Below, piece by piece: positions 22,380-34,516 of a stretch of DNA of 64,000 bases (positions are counted from its first letter, which is position 1; each line of letters begins with the position of its first letter). Origin of the DNA: Papaver somniferum. Lineage: Eukaryota; Streptophyta; Magnoliopsida; Ranunculales; Papaveraceae. Location: the NCBI RefSeq assembly GCF_003573695.1, contig NC_039358.1, positions 235,799,560 through 235,863,559 on the forward strand, read 5' to 3'. Made by a program: the position numbers and the translations under genes. The notes under the pieces are model-generated. The model saw only the letters and a program-made list of their open reading frames with translations. It had not been told where the DNA came from and did no database searches.

Positions 22380-22906
22380 CCAGTTGATACTCATAGTCCT
22401 AGTATAGTTGATAATTATCCCTCAGATATAGTTTCAGTTCACGTCGATGTTTCTTTTGATCACTTGATTAACTCTATAGGCACTGGTATGGTGTTGTTTT
22501 CCATTGCAGAAACTCAATATGCAGTCAAAGGATCATACGCTAATAGAGTAATTGATCTGGAGGCAGAGGAATGCATGGCAGTGCTGGAAGCTTTCAGCTG
22601 GATTAAGGAGAAAAACATTCTAGAGATCCATCCCAAAGCTAATGCTGAAGTTGTCGTGTAGTCCATAACATCTGATAATTTCCAAATCAGATGGAAAATT
22701 ATCATCTCATTAGCAGTATCAAAAGTTTAGTATCTTCTTTTAAATTCTGTAAAATCTCTCAAGTTAAAAGAGATTTCAATAATGTTGCTGATATTATATT
22801 AAAGCATGTTAGGAGAGACAAACTCATGCTAGAAGAATACATGGATTTCTCTTCATGGGTTAACTCTATTTTACAGTACTATGTGCCGGAAACAATTTCA
22901 GTTTAA
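22380..22906 (+). pseudogene. RNase H-like domain (RVT_3 type) relic
   Basis: The first frame reads DIVSVHVDVSFDHLINSIGT then LEAEECMAVLEAFSWI, which fits the plant RNase H-like domain that ends LINE polyproteins or occurs as small single genes. It stops at 22659-22661. The remainder (CKISQVKRDFNNVADIILKH) continues in a different frame to 22906. One frameshift or stop separates the halves, and no reverse transcriptase is adjacent. Likely a LINE 3' remnant or a broken RNase H-like gene. Confidence 0.65.
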
Positions 22907-24058
22907 CTAAGAAAAAAAGAGGGGCTTCTCTGAGATATCCAATGACTAGGGACTTGGTTCTGGGGTATCGTAACGTATAGTATATGTCGAAGATACCTTC
23001 CATCAATTACACATAAACAATATAAAAAATCTAACTCTACCAACAACAATCAAAAATCAATCATCATCAACTCAACCAAGAAAATGTAAATGAGTTGTTG
23101 CACAATTTCAAACTAATTCCTTAATTTTAATACAACAAATTCACTCTTTTTTTGTTATTATTTTTTTTATTTGAAAGAAATTAGAATCACTCAAATAAGA
23201 TTAAAAAAAAAAGATTGCGGTATCAACGATGGCTAGGATTCAGACCAATTTTAAAAGTAATTATATTTTCTTACTATGTACGAATAGGAAATGAAAAACT
23301 TCTAGCCTTAACTAGTTGAAAAATCAAGTTTTTTTCCAAACATCTTTGACGGTTGGGTTGTAAATCATCGAACATAGCTGTAACCTATGTTTTTGAAAAA
23401 AATTCGCATTCCTAGCCGTGAAAGGTTATTCGCAATAATAAATTTATAAATTTCAACGTACAGGGACATTTATGGTCTAATTTTTTGCCGCTATTTGTAT
23501 TTTTCCGATATTTATAAACGGCTAAGTTATTTTCATTACAACCTGGAAGTAACACATATATACAAGCGGTTTAAAAAATAATCTACCTAGCTGTAAATGG
23601 ATTACAACAGGTTTTTCCCTAATTTTACCCATCATCTTCTTAGCCATAAATAATGTATCAGTAGAGTTCTAAGTGCGAACCTGGTCGTAAACTGGACTAA
23701 AAAGCTTAAAATATTCATTCATCCTTACAATAATTTGTTTGATGCGTAATATAAATATCCATCCACCTCAAAATTTTCACATAAGAATCAATATTCTTTG
23801 TTGGGTGAATCAAATTTTGGATTTTTCCAAAAAACATAAATTACTTTTTTTCTTCTACTTCTTCCCTCCAATTCTTTTATCACTATAAATAAAAAACATC
23901 ATTCTAATCTGGCAACTAAAATTAAATTAACTATCCTAATTAAATCATAAATACTAAATAACTAAAGATAACTTATCCATTCTAAAAAGAAATGGATATG
24001 GGGCTTTTGGATTTACCAACAAGTGACCATATTTTCTCTGGCATTACAGTTGCATCTT
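22907..24058. other. Noncoding stretch with degenerate CGTAAA / TTTACG words
   Basis: No gene seen. Between about 23290 and 23700 degenerate forms of one word recur in both orientations (TAGCCGTGAAA, AAACGGCTAAG, CTAGCTGTAAATGG, TGGTCGTAAACTGG). Similar words resume at 25250-25385, suggesting one element split by the LTR sequence in between. Element ends were not found. Confidence 0.4.
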
Positions 24059-24990
24059 TTCTGATGGCTCCACCCAAGTAAATCTAAAGGATATAATTAA
24101 ACTATCTAAACATTCAAGATAAACAAGATGTAAAGAACATGAAAAGTAAAGATTAACACAAGCATATAGCGTGGTTCGGCCATGAAGACCTACGTCTACG
24201 GGAAGAAGATGTATTTTTTATTGATTATAAGGTCTTACCCTTGAAAGAGCTACAAATATCACTCAGATTTCTTACTCTTTCTCTATCTAGATCTCTCTCA
24301 GGAATTCTCTGTAGAAAGACCATCTAATAATACCTAAGTTGTCCATCTCCTTCTACATGGACTGGTATTTATAGGGAAACTAAGCTCGTGACGGTCTGGC
24401 CTCGTCGAGATGGGGGAGTCTTCTTTCATCGTCTTCGTTGCGTCGGGTGAATTCTATAATGTCCCTCGTGATGGCTTGCTGGGTTCTCCTCCCGAAATGT
24501 CTTGCTCTACTCGCCATTGTGTAGCTCTTCCTTGGAGAACCTCGTGTTGCATTACCTCTGGGTTGTAGTATAGATCGTCCGAGCTTTCCATCACGATGTA
24601 GATCCTATCTTATCTCTTCATTAAATGCGGTCCTCCTTTTTAGACTTGACCGTCTGAGCAGATTAGACTGCTTCTTACACGCGTCATTCATGTGACGCTT
24701 GTAGCAGGTGTCTCGATTCAGACGAAATCATCTTTTCACCAGATGATTCGGTGCTTCTACCTTATCATCTCATCATGATATCATCTCTTGAGATGTTGAC
24801 ACGTGGCAATCGGGTGATTTACCCTCACAAGCATGACAAGTACTTCTTCCCGAATTGAAAGCCCTTACACGAGGCTACTTGTTTTAAGGACTTCTCAAAT
24901 TCCAGAGGGGATTCTTTAGGATTATATCATCTAGTATTCGGTTAGGGAGAGTTATAACACCTAATAAATGTCTAAGTTACACTTAAATTT
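24059..24990 (-). mobile_element. Probable solo LTR of a Copia-type element
   Basis: On the minus strand it has a TATA-like CCCTATAAATACCAG (24364-24378) and, further along, GGCCGAACCACGCTATA (about 24167-24183), a sequence I recognise from the 3' part of plant Copia LTRs. A plausible inner boundary is TGTAAAGAACATG at 24129. No internal coding region is present. The exact ends and target duplication could not be fixed. Confidence 0.45.
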
Positions 24991-25767
24991 AAAATATACC
25001 ATATTATCCTTATCTTTATATTAAAAACTTAAATGACGCAACAATTAACTAATAATTGAAAAATCCTATTTTTGTTATTGTTGTTGGTGTTTGAAATAGG
25101 TTAGATTTTTTCCAAATAAGTTCGAAAAAAAGTTATTTCCAAACCACTTACATCTAATTTATAGGCCAATTTCCAGGCAGTAGATTAATCTTTTCGTGTT
25201 TTACATGTAAAAATTAGATTAATTTAATCATGGGGTAAAAAATTGTTACGTCCGGAAACTTTTTTACCGATCTGGTCGTAGATAGTTCTTACATTTAGAA
25301 AAATAGAACTCCCAGCTATGACTGGTTTAAATAATTTTTACGGCTGTGAATTTTCCTTGCAGACCTGGCCGTAAAAATAGGCCTGATAGCACGTAGTTTC
25401 AGTGCCAACTAAATATATGTTCCAAAAAGAAAATGTACCTCTTGCAAGAGTGTAAAGTAACTATTCAATGAAAATCAGAGAAGGCGCTTACATGTTGCAG
25501 CAAATACAAGGCCCCCGTAAACTTGTACAAATATACTACTTCCGAGTTTTGTCTAACATATATTGGTAGATTACAAATTTTAATTGTCTATTTAAACAAG
25601 AGAAATTCAAATTCCAAAGTAACCTTTTCGGCATATATTATTATTTATTTCGTACATGTATATGCATCATCGAAAGTAAATTCATGATTTTGTTATTATT
25701 AAATATTAGAGAACAACACATGAAAAATCCTTTATAGCCATTAAAATTTAAAAAACCTGGCTAGTTT
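24991..25767. other. AT-rich stretch continuing the CGTAAA-type words
   Basis: Contains TGGTCGTAGATAG, CAGCTATGACTGG, TTTACGGCTGTGAA and GACCTGGCCGTAAAAATAGG (25265-25381). This looks like the right half of the element begun near 23.0 kb. From 25400 to 25767 nothing was recognised. Confidence 0.35.
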
Positions 25768-26222
25768 GGGACCTAGGACCATTATTTGGGGACTATGACT
25801 ATAAGACAAAAAAAATATTTTGAAGTAAAATGGATAACCCCGTATCCAACTTTTTTACTAACGGGCAAAATTATCCCTAATTAATTATTGCTAATTTGGA
25901 TGATTAAGTGATGTTTAATCAAGTTAACTCTGAAATCAACTATCATTAATTCATCATCAAAACTTTAAAAAAAAAACTCGACGCAGAATTGGTAGATGTT
26001 AGTGTGGTTATAGACCGATTCTTGGTTAAGTTTTTTCAGTTGACGAAAATAACCCAGAATCGGTAAATGTTACTTACTATATAAACCGATTGTAAGGAAG
26101 GGAATTGAGGCTGTACATGTAGACCGATTATGCTGCAACATACATGCAAATTCTAGTTTTTCTCCGTCTATTTTGATGAACCAAAATCACGGACTACCCT
26201 ATTCCAAAAGTACCGACTACAT
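25768..26222. mobile_element. Inverted-repeat element with an AATCGGT / ACCGATT array
   Basis: Left end TTTGGGACCTAGGACC and right end AGTACCGACTACA are loosely inverted. Inside, AATTGGT...ACCGATT (25987-26020), AATCGGT...ACCGATT (26058-26091) and a lone ACCGATT (26123-26129) repeat the pattern of a short word followed by its inverse. No ORF. The boundaries are uncertain. Confidence 0.45.
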
Positions 26223-26354
26223 AATATAATGTTGTTTCATGGGAAGCAATTAGTCAATCACCTACTAAATAATTATTACTCCCCCCGTACCACATATATA
26301 GGCGGAGGTATGATAGACGCATTTATGTGTCTAATTTGTCCCAATTGTTTATAT

Positions 26355-26679
26355 TGTTAGTGCTCGATCTTGTACTTATTTGGTTATTTTATGTCTTTGT
26401 AGGTGTTTTTGGAGAAATAAGCTTTTGCGGCGAAATTGGCTCAAAATGTGGCATTTGAACCTCCGTAGATAACGTACCAGAAGCACCCCAGAAGTATGTT
26501 GGAAGCACCCCAGAAATACCCCGGAGGAACCCTGAAAAAGTGCTGAAAATATCCCAGAAAAATTACTATTTGCACCCAAGGGGAAAGTGTTATTCGGACT
26601 CTCACTATGGATAAGGGGTAACCCAATTCGGACATGTGCTAAAGGGGCACCAGAACTGGATAAGGGGGAGGTCACCTTC
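26355..26679 (+). repeat. Left part of an LTR interrupted by a second element
   Basis: It begins TGTTAGTGCTCGATCTTG, a common start for plant Ty3/gypsy LTRs. It runs to the CCTTC target site (26675-26679) where another element is inserted. The LTR appears to resume at 30116 (TATA-like TATATAAG at 30536-30543) and fade by about 31240. No primer site or partner LTR was found. Confidence 0.5.
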
Positions 26680-29600
26680 TGGCAGGCCTGGAAAAGGGTA
26701 TAGAAATTATGCGCAGAAAAACGGGGGCCTACAGTAATACCGCAAGTGCACGGTCGTCAGTTGTAGCTCGTGCAAGTACGGGTCGATCCACAGAGATCGG
26801 GTGTGTTTTGGAAGTGTTCTAGCTAATTGGGTTCCTAAATTGCTATTGGGCTATGAAGCCTTTTGGCTTAAATTGGGCTTAATGGGTTTGTTTCAATAAA
26901 ATGAACTGAGTTTGGGCTCAGTTAGTCTTTGAAGTGCAAATGGGCTTTGGTCTTAAACTTAGGCTTTTGATTAAGCCTGAATTGGATTGGGTCTTAACCT
27001 TAACCTAAACTGGGCTTTGAGCCTTAGTGAAATGGGCCTCAGTGAACTAAACCTTGGGCTTTTGTTTTAGTCAAGAATCTGGGCCTTTGGGCTTCACTGA
27101 TTTGAACTTGGGCTCAGTTGGACTTTGGACTCAGTTGGACTTTGGACTCAGTTGGCTGCAGGAGCTGGACTTGGCAGGAGAAGAAGTGACAACAGCAGCA
27201 GCATCCTTGGCAGCAACCTTGGCAGCAGCAACTCAGGCTTGGCAGCAACAGACAAGGCAGCAGCAGCTTGGCATCAGCATCAGCAGCAGCAGGGGAAGCA
27301 AATAGTAATGCAGCAGTGCAATGCAGCAAGGCAAGTGGCAGCAGAGTGGAGCTGCAGCAGGAGAAAGGAAGCAGCACCAGGTAGCAGGCCTAGCAGCAGC
27401 AGCAGCAGCTTGGCAGCAGCAACTCAGCAGCAGGCACCAGTAGCAGCAGTACTGCAGCTACACAGCAAGGCCAAGGAAGGCAACAGCAACAGAGTTGCAG
27501 CAGCCAAGTGCAGAGGCAGTGGGAAAAGAAATGCAACAGAGTTGCAGCACTAGAAGTAAATCAGCAAATAAACATGGAAGTAAAACAGTGACAGAAACAA
27601 AGAACAAAGCAACTACAAGCATAAAACAGTGCAAGATGAACCAAGGCCTAAGCCAAGGGCAGGGATGTGGTGAAGAAACTGAAAAGAAGCAATACTAGGC
27701 AGAATACAGGCATTCAAATAGAATGGGTTGAAAACTAGCTTGCTATGAGCACTAGTTTCTCCCAATGCTCAATCAAAGTGCAACCTAAGCATACACAGGG
27801 AATGACAAGAAAATCAGCTTGCTTTAAGCACTGATTTCTTCCATTACACAATCAGCACAAAGCTTCTAAGAAATCTAGCCTAGCATTCCTTCAAATGACA
27901 GTAAAACAAACATGACAGGAACATTTAACAGTGAAAAACATTAACAATGAACATCAAGCATAGCAGCTAATTGAACTAAAAAAGAAAACAACATTAACAG
28001 AACATAATGAACATGGATTGGAAGCAAGGTGACAAACTAAAACATGGTAACACTGAAATTAAAAGAAAACAACAACAATAACCTCACAGTAACAGTTAAC
28101 AGTGGATGAAACAAGAGCAAAATATGAACTGAACATGGAAATTAACAGGACTTGAAAGTCCTGGATGTTGGCTAACCCAAACATCCAGGACTATCCAGAC
28201 CTCAAGTAAAACAAAATTTTTACTTGAGGTCAGCGGCGCCAAAAACTTGGTGGGTTTTGAAAACAACCTACAAACTGACCTGCAAGTGCACAGGGTCAGT
28301 TGTAGCTAGTGATGGGAAGAAAGGGTTTGTCCACAGGGACTTGGAGGGGGCTATTGAAGTTTTCTAAGCTAAAGTTATCTAAACAAGTAACTAAGTGGCA
28401 GTGAGATAGTGACAGTTACAATGGCAATGAGCCAAAGGCAGTGAAGTAAAGAATGAAGGCACTAGGGTCTTTGAATCCACTACTTGATCCTAAGCTAAGG
28501 CAGTACCTACTCAAATCATTGTTCTTGTTTCATTTCAGGGAAGATCATAATGGATGATTTTCTTGGCTAATCTTTACTCACTTGCCCCTAGCATCAGCTG
28601 TCTTCTTACAGCACAGCTGATCACAGGTTTGTTGTTCAAGAAGCTATCTATCACCCTAAGACAGTTAAACACAGTCCTTCAAATGGACTGAATTCTTAGC
28701 TACCATCATTCTTTCACCCCTAGAATCAGTTGTCTTCTTACAGCACAACTGATCACAGATGCATTCACTCAAGTAGATATTATCAGTCCTATGACATTTA
28801 AGCACTACAAAAACAATTAACATGATCATGGATTAACCTAGCATACAATTCAAGAGTATCATCTAGCCCCTAGCATATGAAGTTAGAACATATTGAAACT
28901 AATTAACAACTGGAATTGAAGTTGAACTAGAACATTGAACTGAAACTAAAATTGAAATTAAACTGAAATTAACAGGACATTGAAATTAAACTGAAATTAA
29001 CCCAAGTAGGGGGTATCTCGGCTAACCAAGAACACCCCCTACACATACAACACCCCCTCTATTTATACCCAAAAATATGAATTAGGGTTCCATATGTTCT
29101 TCCCCAAAAAATCCCCTAAAACAGTAAAATTAGGGTTACACAATTTTTTTACCTAATTTCTCTGATAATTGCTCCCTCACTTCGACCCATGCTTGTACTT
29201 CGCCTCCTGCTCCTCTCCGTGCTTCTCATGCCCTAAACCTAGTTGTTCCAACAAACCCTAATCTAGGTCAGTGAGATACAGTTGGGGGTTAGGTGGAACA
29301 ATTAGGTTCTAGGGAGATGGGGTGATGTTGTACAGAATGGTATGGTGGTGGTTTGGTGGCTGTTGCAGGAGGGTTGGTGACGACAGTTGCAGGGAGAGGT
29401 GGTTTTGCAGCAGGGTAAGGTGGAGAAGAAAGAGGTCGACTGAGTTTGGGGTAGGGGGCGTTTGGTAGAGGTGTAGGGTGTTTGGTACTGTAGTGTTGAG
29501 CGGTTTCAGCGAGGGATGACGTTTCGCGATCTGGTCTGTGGGATGTGACGATGGTAGGTGGATCCAACGGTGAGATGGGAGGCTGTGGGTAGCGACCGTC

Positions 29601-30110
29601 GGATGGAGGAATGCAACGAAAAGGACGGCCCAAGATGGAGATGGGCGTTGCGATGTAAAGCGGGAGCTTCGGAGTTTGATGTGCGATGATGGAGCGACCG
29701 TATGATGCTGAAATGCTTCGATCTGACGGCTGAAATCCGAGACGGGCTTGGATAGTGGAAATGGGTTTGAGAAAGGGCTTTGGGCCTTGGGTATGCCAAT
29801 CCCATATCTTCTTTAAGGACAATTCTTCTTCTTCAAGCCCATTCCTAGCCTCTTGGTCTTGTGCACAACATTCTTCGCGGCTTCCTTGTGTAATTCCTCC
29901 CGGCTTTTCACCACTCTTCAGCTCTTTTCCGCTCCGCAAGTTATCCAGACTTTATTTATTACCTAAAAATGCAAAATTAAGTAAGAAAAATATTTATTCT
30001 TGAAAACAATGAAAATACAGAATATGGGATAAAATGTAGAATTAATGCACAAAAGATGAGTTAAATGCCAAGAAAAATATATAGAAATATGCACTTTTTA
30101 GCACTCATCA
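26680..30110 (-). mobile_element. Noncoding LTR element (LARD-like), minus orientation
   Basis: The element is bounded by TGGCAGG at 26680 and GCACTCATCA at 30110 and flanked by a perfect 5 bp duplication CCTTC (26675-26679 and 30111-30115). Read on the minus strand it begins TGATGAGTGCTAAAAAGTGC, a common LTR start. A primer-site-like TTTTTGGCGCCGCTG (minus, about 28232-28246), matching tRNA-Asp, follows an LTR of about 1.86 kb (28248-30110). No gag or pol is present. The left end is only distantly similar to the right LTR (both have CAAGTGCAC, GTTGTAGCT and GTCCACAG/GATCCACAG words). A minus-strand Pro-rich ORF at 29289-29939 lies inside the LTR and resembles nothing known. Confidence 0.6.
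27150..27560. repeat. CAG/GCA-rich tract within the LARD-like element
   Basis: Long imperfect (CAG)n / (GCA)n with TTGGCAGCAGCAACTCAG variants. It opens long ORFs in several frames by composition alone (poly-Ala, poly-Gln, poly-Ser). Just upstream (26850-27130) the word TGGGCTT/TTGGGCT repeats many times. No coding evidence. Confidence 0.75.
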
Positions 30111-30115
30111 CCTTC

Positions 30116-31240
30116 ACCGTTTGAAAACAAATTTTGGCGGGAAAATTTTCTTTCACCAGACAGATTTAGGGTTGGATTTTCGGACGAGTTTTAATGAGAT
30201 TAAATCACTGATTCTCATGGGATGGACGTGATATGGATATACAATTCTAGTATGGATGATTTCATGGGCTTAATTTGGCTAGAATATCCGGGAGAAGCAA
30301 TCAAAGTTAAAACAGAGAGACGTGTCCTGTTGTGCACTTTCAAAGATTTTGTGGAGATTTTGGGAGAGTTTTACGCTGGATAATCATGTATTTGGTCCTG
30401 TTCAAGTCATAGGAAGAGTTTGGTGGCTATTTTATAGCTAACAGACGCGTACAAACACTGACAGAGGTGATTATTGTTTCAACGGCATAGAAGAAAAAAA
30501 AGAGATTCTATCGGGATTTCTTTGAGCTGTGAAGTATATAAGAGGTGGAGAGAAGTTAGAAAAGGTTTTATCAAGAGTTTGGGGTCGAGACAGAGCCAGG
30601 AGGAGCGAAGAAGAAGGAGTAGCAGCAATGTTCACCTGCTGCTGCTGCTGGCATTAAAAAGCTTCAAGAACACGAAGAACAGACTCTCCAGGACAGTCTT
30701 ATTTTCAGCAGCTTCAGAACAGTCTTATTTTCAGCAGCTCAACATCAGAAGAGAAGTGTCGCAGTTCGCTGCAGTTTTCTGTTGTCGTTCTTTTCTGGAC
30801 GCGTTTTGTGAGTCTCAGAACTACTATTTTATAACTTTTGATTCTTTTAATCACACTTTGAGCTTTGAATTAATATGTTGAGTGTGTGATTGATATGAAT
30901 AGCTAAACCCCAATACTGGGATGATGGAGGAAACCGTTCTTTATGCATGAGTAATTTTATTTAATTCTTTTATGACTATTTGCACTATTATGAATGTAAT
31001 TATGATTTTTATTGATTATTTGTGATTTTGTCTGATGATGTATGCTTAATCCATGAGATTCTTGATGCATCATGCTTATGATTTACATATAATACTTACA
31101 AAATCTATTTTTGGCAAAGTAAGAGTCGGTATTTGTTATCAATATAAGCTTTAATTGTTTAGAATTAATAATTGAATTGCATGAGTATAAGAATTGGTGA
31201 AATCCTGAGTCCTGGTTCCTTTTGATCCTGTGACAATTTT
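30116..31240 (+). repeat. Right part of the interrupted LTR
   Basis: Contains a TATA-like TATATAAGAGGTGGAG (30536), a short CTG run (30639-30650) and two nearby copies of ACAGTCTTATTTTCAGCAG (about 30694 and 30720). An ORF at 30474-30881 spans the TATA box and has no recognisable motif. The end of the LTR was not located. Confidence 0.4.
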
Positions 31241-32084
31241 GTATATATATTTTTTTTTAAATCTATTCAAGTCCGAGCATCGAATCCGTATTTACCGCAA
31301 TCTTAATATTACAACAAGGTACCAAATCTCTTAGATTAAGAATTTTTTTTTTTTGATTAAATAAATATTCATGACTTTTCCTGTTTTATCCTTATTATAT
31401 TTCCTATGTTAGAAACATAAACTTAAATATGAGGATAACCAAGCAACATAAATAAGAGTAAAATGGATAAAATCATTTTAAAATTATCACTCCACCTATC
31501 TAGTGGTACAAAAATAAAATGTCATATTTGGTCTATATAATGGGTACGAGTGAGTATTAAATTGGCTCTAAGCTACCATGAGGACAATTGGATCATCAAA
31601 CAAGGTTGTGGTCAATGGGAATGCTGCCATTAATAATAGAGAAATGCTAAGCAAAGCATAATACATAGTAAGACGAAGTGGTCCCACTCTGATTGGCGAG
31701 CAATCAACCAGTTTCCACCCGTGTATATCGATCCAAAATTTAATGCTTGCACAGTTGCACGTATTGGATTGGTGGAAAGAAATTTGGTAAAATATGTGTC
31801 TGCGGAACTCTAGAAATCAAAGTCGTTCATTCTGAAAAAGTTACATTAGGTTTACGTGTTGGAATTCATCCACCGTTTCTACCAATAAAAATATACAAAA
31901 ACATTCTTTCTTATGCTAAGTGTCCACATAAATCGATTGTGTGTTCCATTTGAAGAACATAAACTAAAATCGGTTGATGTAGATACTCACATAAATTAGT
32001 AATATTTATATTTAATAGAGGATAAATTGGTAGTTTCAGAAATTTTGTTTTTCTTTTTTTCTATTATCACTTTTTGCTGTCAAT
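31241..32084. other. Intergenic AT-rich stretch
   Basis: No gene, RNA or repeat structure that I can support. A short ORF at 31747-31953 looks fortuitous. Confidence 0.35.
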
Positions 32085-32350
32085 TCATCTTAATTTTTCA
32101 TAAAATTGGTTAAAAATACCAAATTCAATAATTTCTGGATGAAAAAAACATCTAGGTTTTGATACTGTTTAAATGGACAAAAATGTTAAAATAGTCAAGA
32201 TGTAAACAGTTTCATCCTACCCATTTTCAAATACTTTTTCTTATTTTTAATTTACATCAGGATGCATCCATTTTCATCCTCGCTATTTTTTATGTTTAAG
32301 CCAGGATGAATCCGGTTTCATCCTTGCTATTTTTTTTTTTTGTCTATTTC
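32085..32350. mobile_element. Truncated copy of the GATGAAACTGG MITE
   Basis: Shares ATAAAATTGGTTAAAA, TTTTGATACTGTTTAAATGG and the GGATGCATCC / GGATGAATCCGGTTTCATCC words with the element at 17399. The right inverted arm is missing. It lies just past the 3' end of an F-box pseudogene, as does the copy at 17.4 kb. Confidence 0.65.
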
Positions 32351-32463
32351 ACCCGTAATAATTTTTACTCGTCCATTAAAATCATGTTTTAAAAATACTT
32401 CGACAAATGAGCCATTTTCCTTAAATTTTTTTGGATCCTACTGGCTTCCTAGAAAAGCATACT

Positions 32464-33697
32464 CTAATTAGGCCAAACTAGGCTCCCACGAAACGCCGGC
32501 CATGTTTCACTCCCTGGCATATTACCATCGATCTCAAGTTCTCCACACACTTCATGTTTCAGATCATAGAAATAAGTTAAATAGTCTTAAGCTTACCCTC
32601 GTTCATAGTGAAAATTTTAGTCCAACAGTCAGTTACGGTACTGTAATCCTTCATGGTCCATACTTCCCCATTGTCAGCTTCACTACCAATTAGGCAAAGG
32701 CGACCACCCAGAACACACGGTCGTATTTTACTAAACTTGCGCGGAAAATGTCCGGGTAACCGAATATGTTTCACTGTCTCATTGGCAATATCAAAACAAC
32801 CCATATATTTGGGGGTTCCAAAGTAACGATCTCCTACCCAGTGAAAAAGTCCATTGAAAAACACTAGTTCGCAAGGTGTTTCAGATGGGACATTCGAGAT
32901 TGTTTTCCATGAATTTAACTTTAATGAGTAGACATAGACAGTGACATCAATGTATTTGTCAAAGCTATGCACAACGAGTTTATAATCCTCAGCTTTCGAA
33001 TCATAACCAAACCCATACTTATTTTTTTCGCTGGCGAGTAATTCTGGTAGCATAGGTGTTTTCTTGTAGTCTTTAGTAATAGGATTCCAAATGATAATTT
33101 CTTCTTGGTCTGATATAAAGCAAACCAAACCGTTACAAGAATCTAGAATTTCTTTCTTTTCATATCCTAATGGATAAGAAATATGAGCAACCTTGTTATA
33201 TAATGTTGATGAATCAACCATGAAGAATCGTGATCAAGATAACATAACTTCTCATCAGAGAAGTCAATTAGGATACCATCGTTACGATTCTTCATAGAGT
33301 AATCAAGTTGGAGTTTAGCAAAATTAGTGGTTTTAAAGAGATTGTTCCAAGAAATGCATACACACCTGAACCTTACGACAGACTTTATGGGTAACTTGGT
33401 AAGGATGTCATAGATGATCTCTTCTGGAAGACTAGCACCATCTGAAATATTTCCAACCCTACCAGAACCTCTAATCTCCTTCTTCTTTCTCGCATTTTTC
33501 TTATTTGCGTTCCCTTCTTGTTTCGTTAGTTTCCGTTTGTTGTTGGTGCACACGACATCCGTTACACTCAAATTATTAGGTTTAGCAACTTCTTTCACTC
33601 CGGTGATCCCACGACGATGTCTCTGATCAAGTCGGTTTACATTCCTCTGCAAATTCACCAAAAACGTATATATAAAGCGATTAGCTTGTGTCACCAA
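32464..33697 (-). pseudogene. F-box (FBA-type) pseudogene, nearly full length
   Basis: A minus-strand frame starting at 33697 has a basic stretch (KKNARKKKEIRGSGRVGN), an F-box (SLPEEIIYDILTKLPIKSVV, then RFRCVCISWN) and LDYSMKNRNDGILIDF. It shifts frame at about 33215. The next frame (down to 32577) encodes the FBA domain: SCNGLVCF, IIIWNPITKDYKKTPMLP, YGFGYDSKAEDYKLVVHSF, VYSLKLNSWKTI, GCFDIANETVKHIRLPGHF. A stop at 32577 follows MNEGKLKTI. The conserved C-terminus (FYDLKHEVCGELEIDG) continues in another frame to a stop at 32464-32466, with a short internal deletion. Two lesions, otherwise the best-preserved copy here. The true start is uncertain. Confidence 0.85.
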
Positions 33698-33811
33698 ATT
33701 ACAAAAAAAAAAGAAGAAAACATCAAATACTTTTTCTATGTACCGAACTAAGATGTATATGAATTACATATCTAGTAAATAAAACAAAGATTGGGATGTG
33801 GAGCTGCATAC

Positions 33812-33905
33812 CATTGTTGTTCTTCAATAAAGTACTCTCTGCATCGATATCTTCAACGTGAGAGTTGAGTTCATATGATTTTTTTCCCTTTCTTTTTCGA
33901 AGCAT
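33812..33905 (-). other. Possible 5' exon of the F-box pseudogene
   Basis: Minus strand: ATG at 33903-33905 opens 31 codons (MLRKRKGKKSYELNSHVEDI) ending AACAACAATG before a GT donor at 33811. An acceptor (TTTGCAG) lies at about 33647. Joining them does not keep the F-box frame, so it is either a leader exon or a further lesion. Similar exon ends lie upstream of the copies at 18.7 and 44.3 kb. Confidence 0.45.
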
Positions 33906-34516
33906 GAGTTGTATATGACGAAACTAGTTTCCTAGTTTATTAGGTTTTGTAGGCCTATTCCTATGCAAATGCCAAATGCCGGTTTTTGGTATATATGCAC
34001 CCATTATGGGTATGCCAAACTGCCAAACTCATATGCCAATATGTCTGGAATAACATATAGGCATACACGAAAGAGTTTCTACCGAGCGATAAAGTGTCCA
34101 TCGTTCGGTGGTCATTAAATCGTTGTCGCTAGTCAACTTATCGCTCGTCTCTTAGATCATCGCTTACCAGATTTTCATCCAACTACTAGTATTCCCCCCT
34201 ATAAATACCTAATTTCAATCTCATTTCAACTCACACCAGAATTTCTTAATCTATAAACCTAATTTCAATCTCATTTCAACTCACACCATAATTTCTAAAT
34301 TTCTCTAGAAGTTTTCAATCTACAATTCTTTTCATCACTATTCCAATTCCTCAGAGAGTATGGATGGTAATATCAACATTGTTGAGTTCGTAGCAAACCA
34401 TAGTGTTGTCGCAAATCGAAGAGTTGTTGATCGTGCTTATGTGGATAATGAAATTAGGAGAAGTCAAATTAGATTTAGAAATCAAAATAGGAGAAGTCAA
34501 AATAGGAGAAGTCAAA

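Noticed and set aside
27054..27698. Overlapping Gln/Ala/Ser-rich ORFs
   Set aside because: They arise from CAG-type repeats open in several frames on both strands.
29289..29939. 216-residue Pro-rich ORF on the minus strand
   Set aside because: It lies wholly inside an LTR, has no recognisable domain, and overlaps another long frame; composition explains it.
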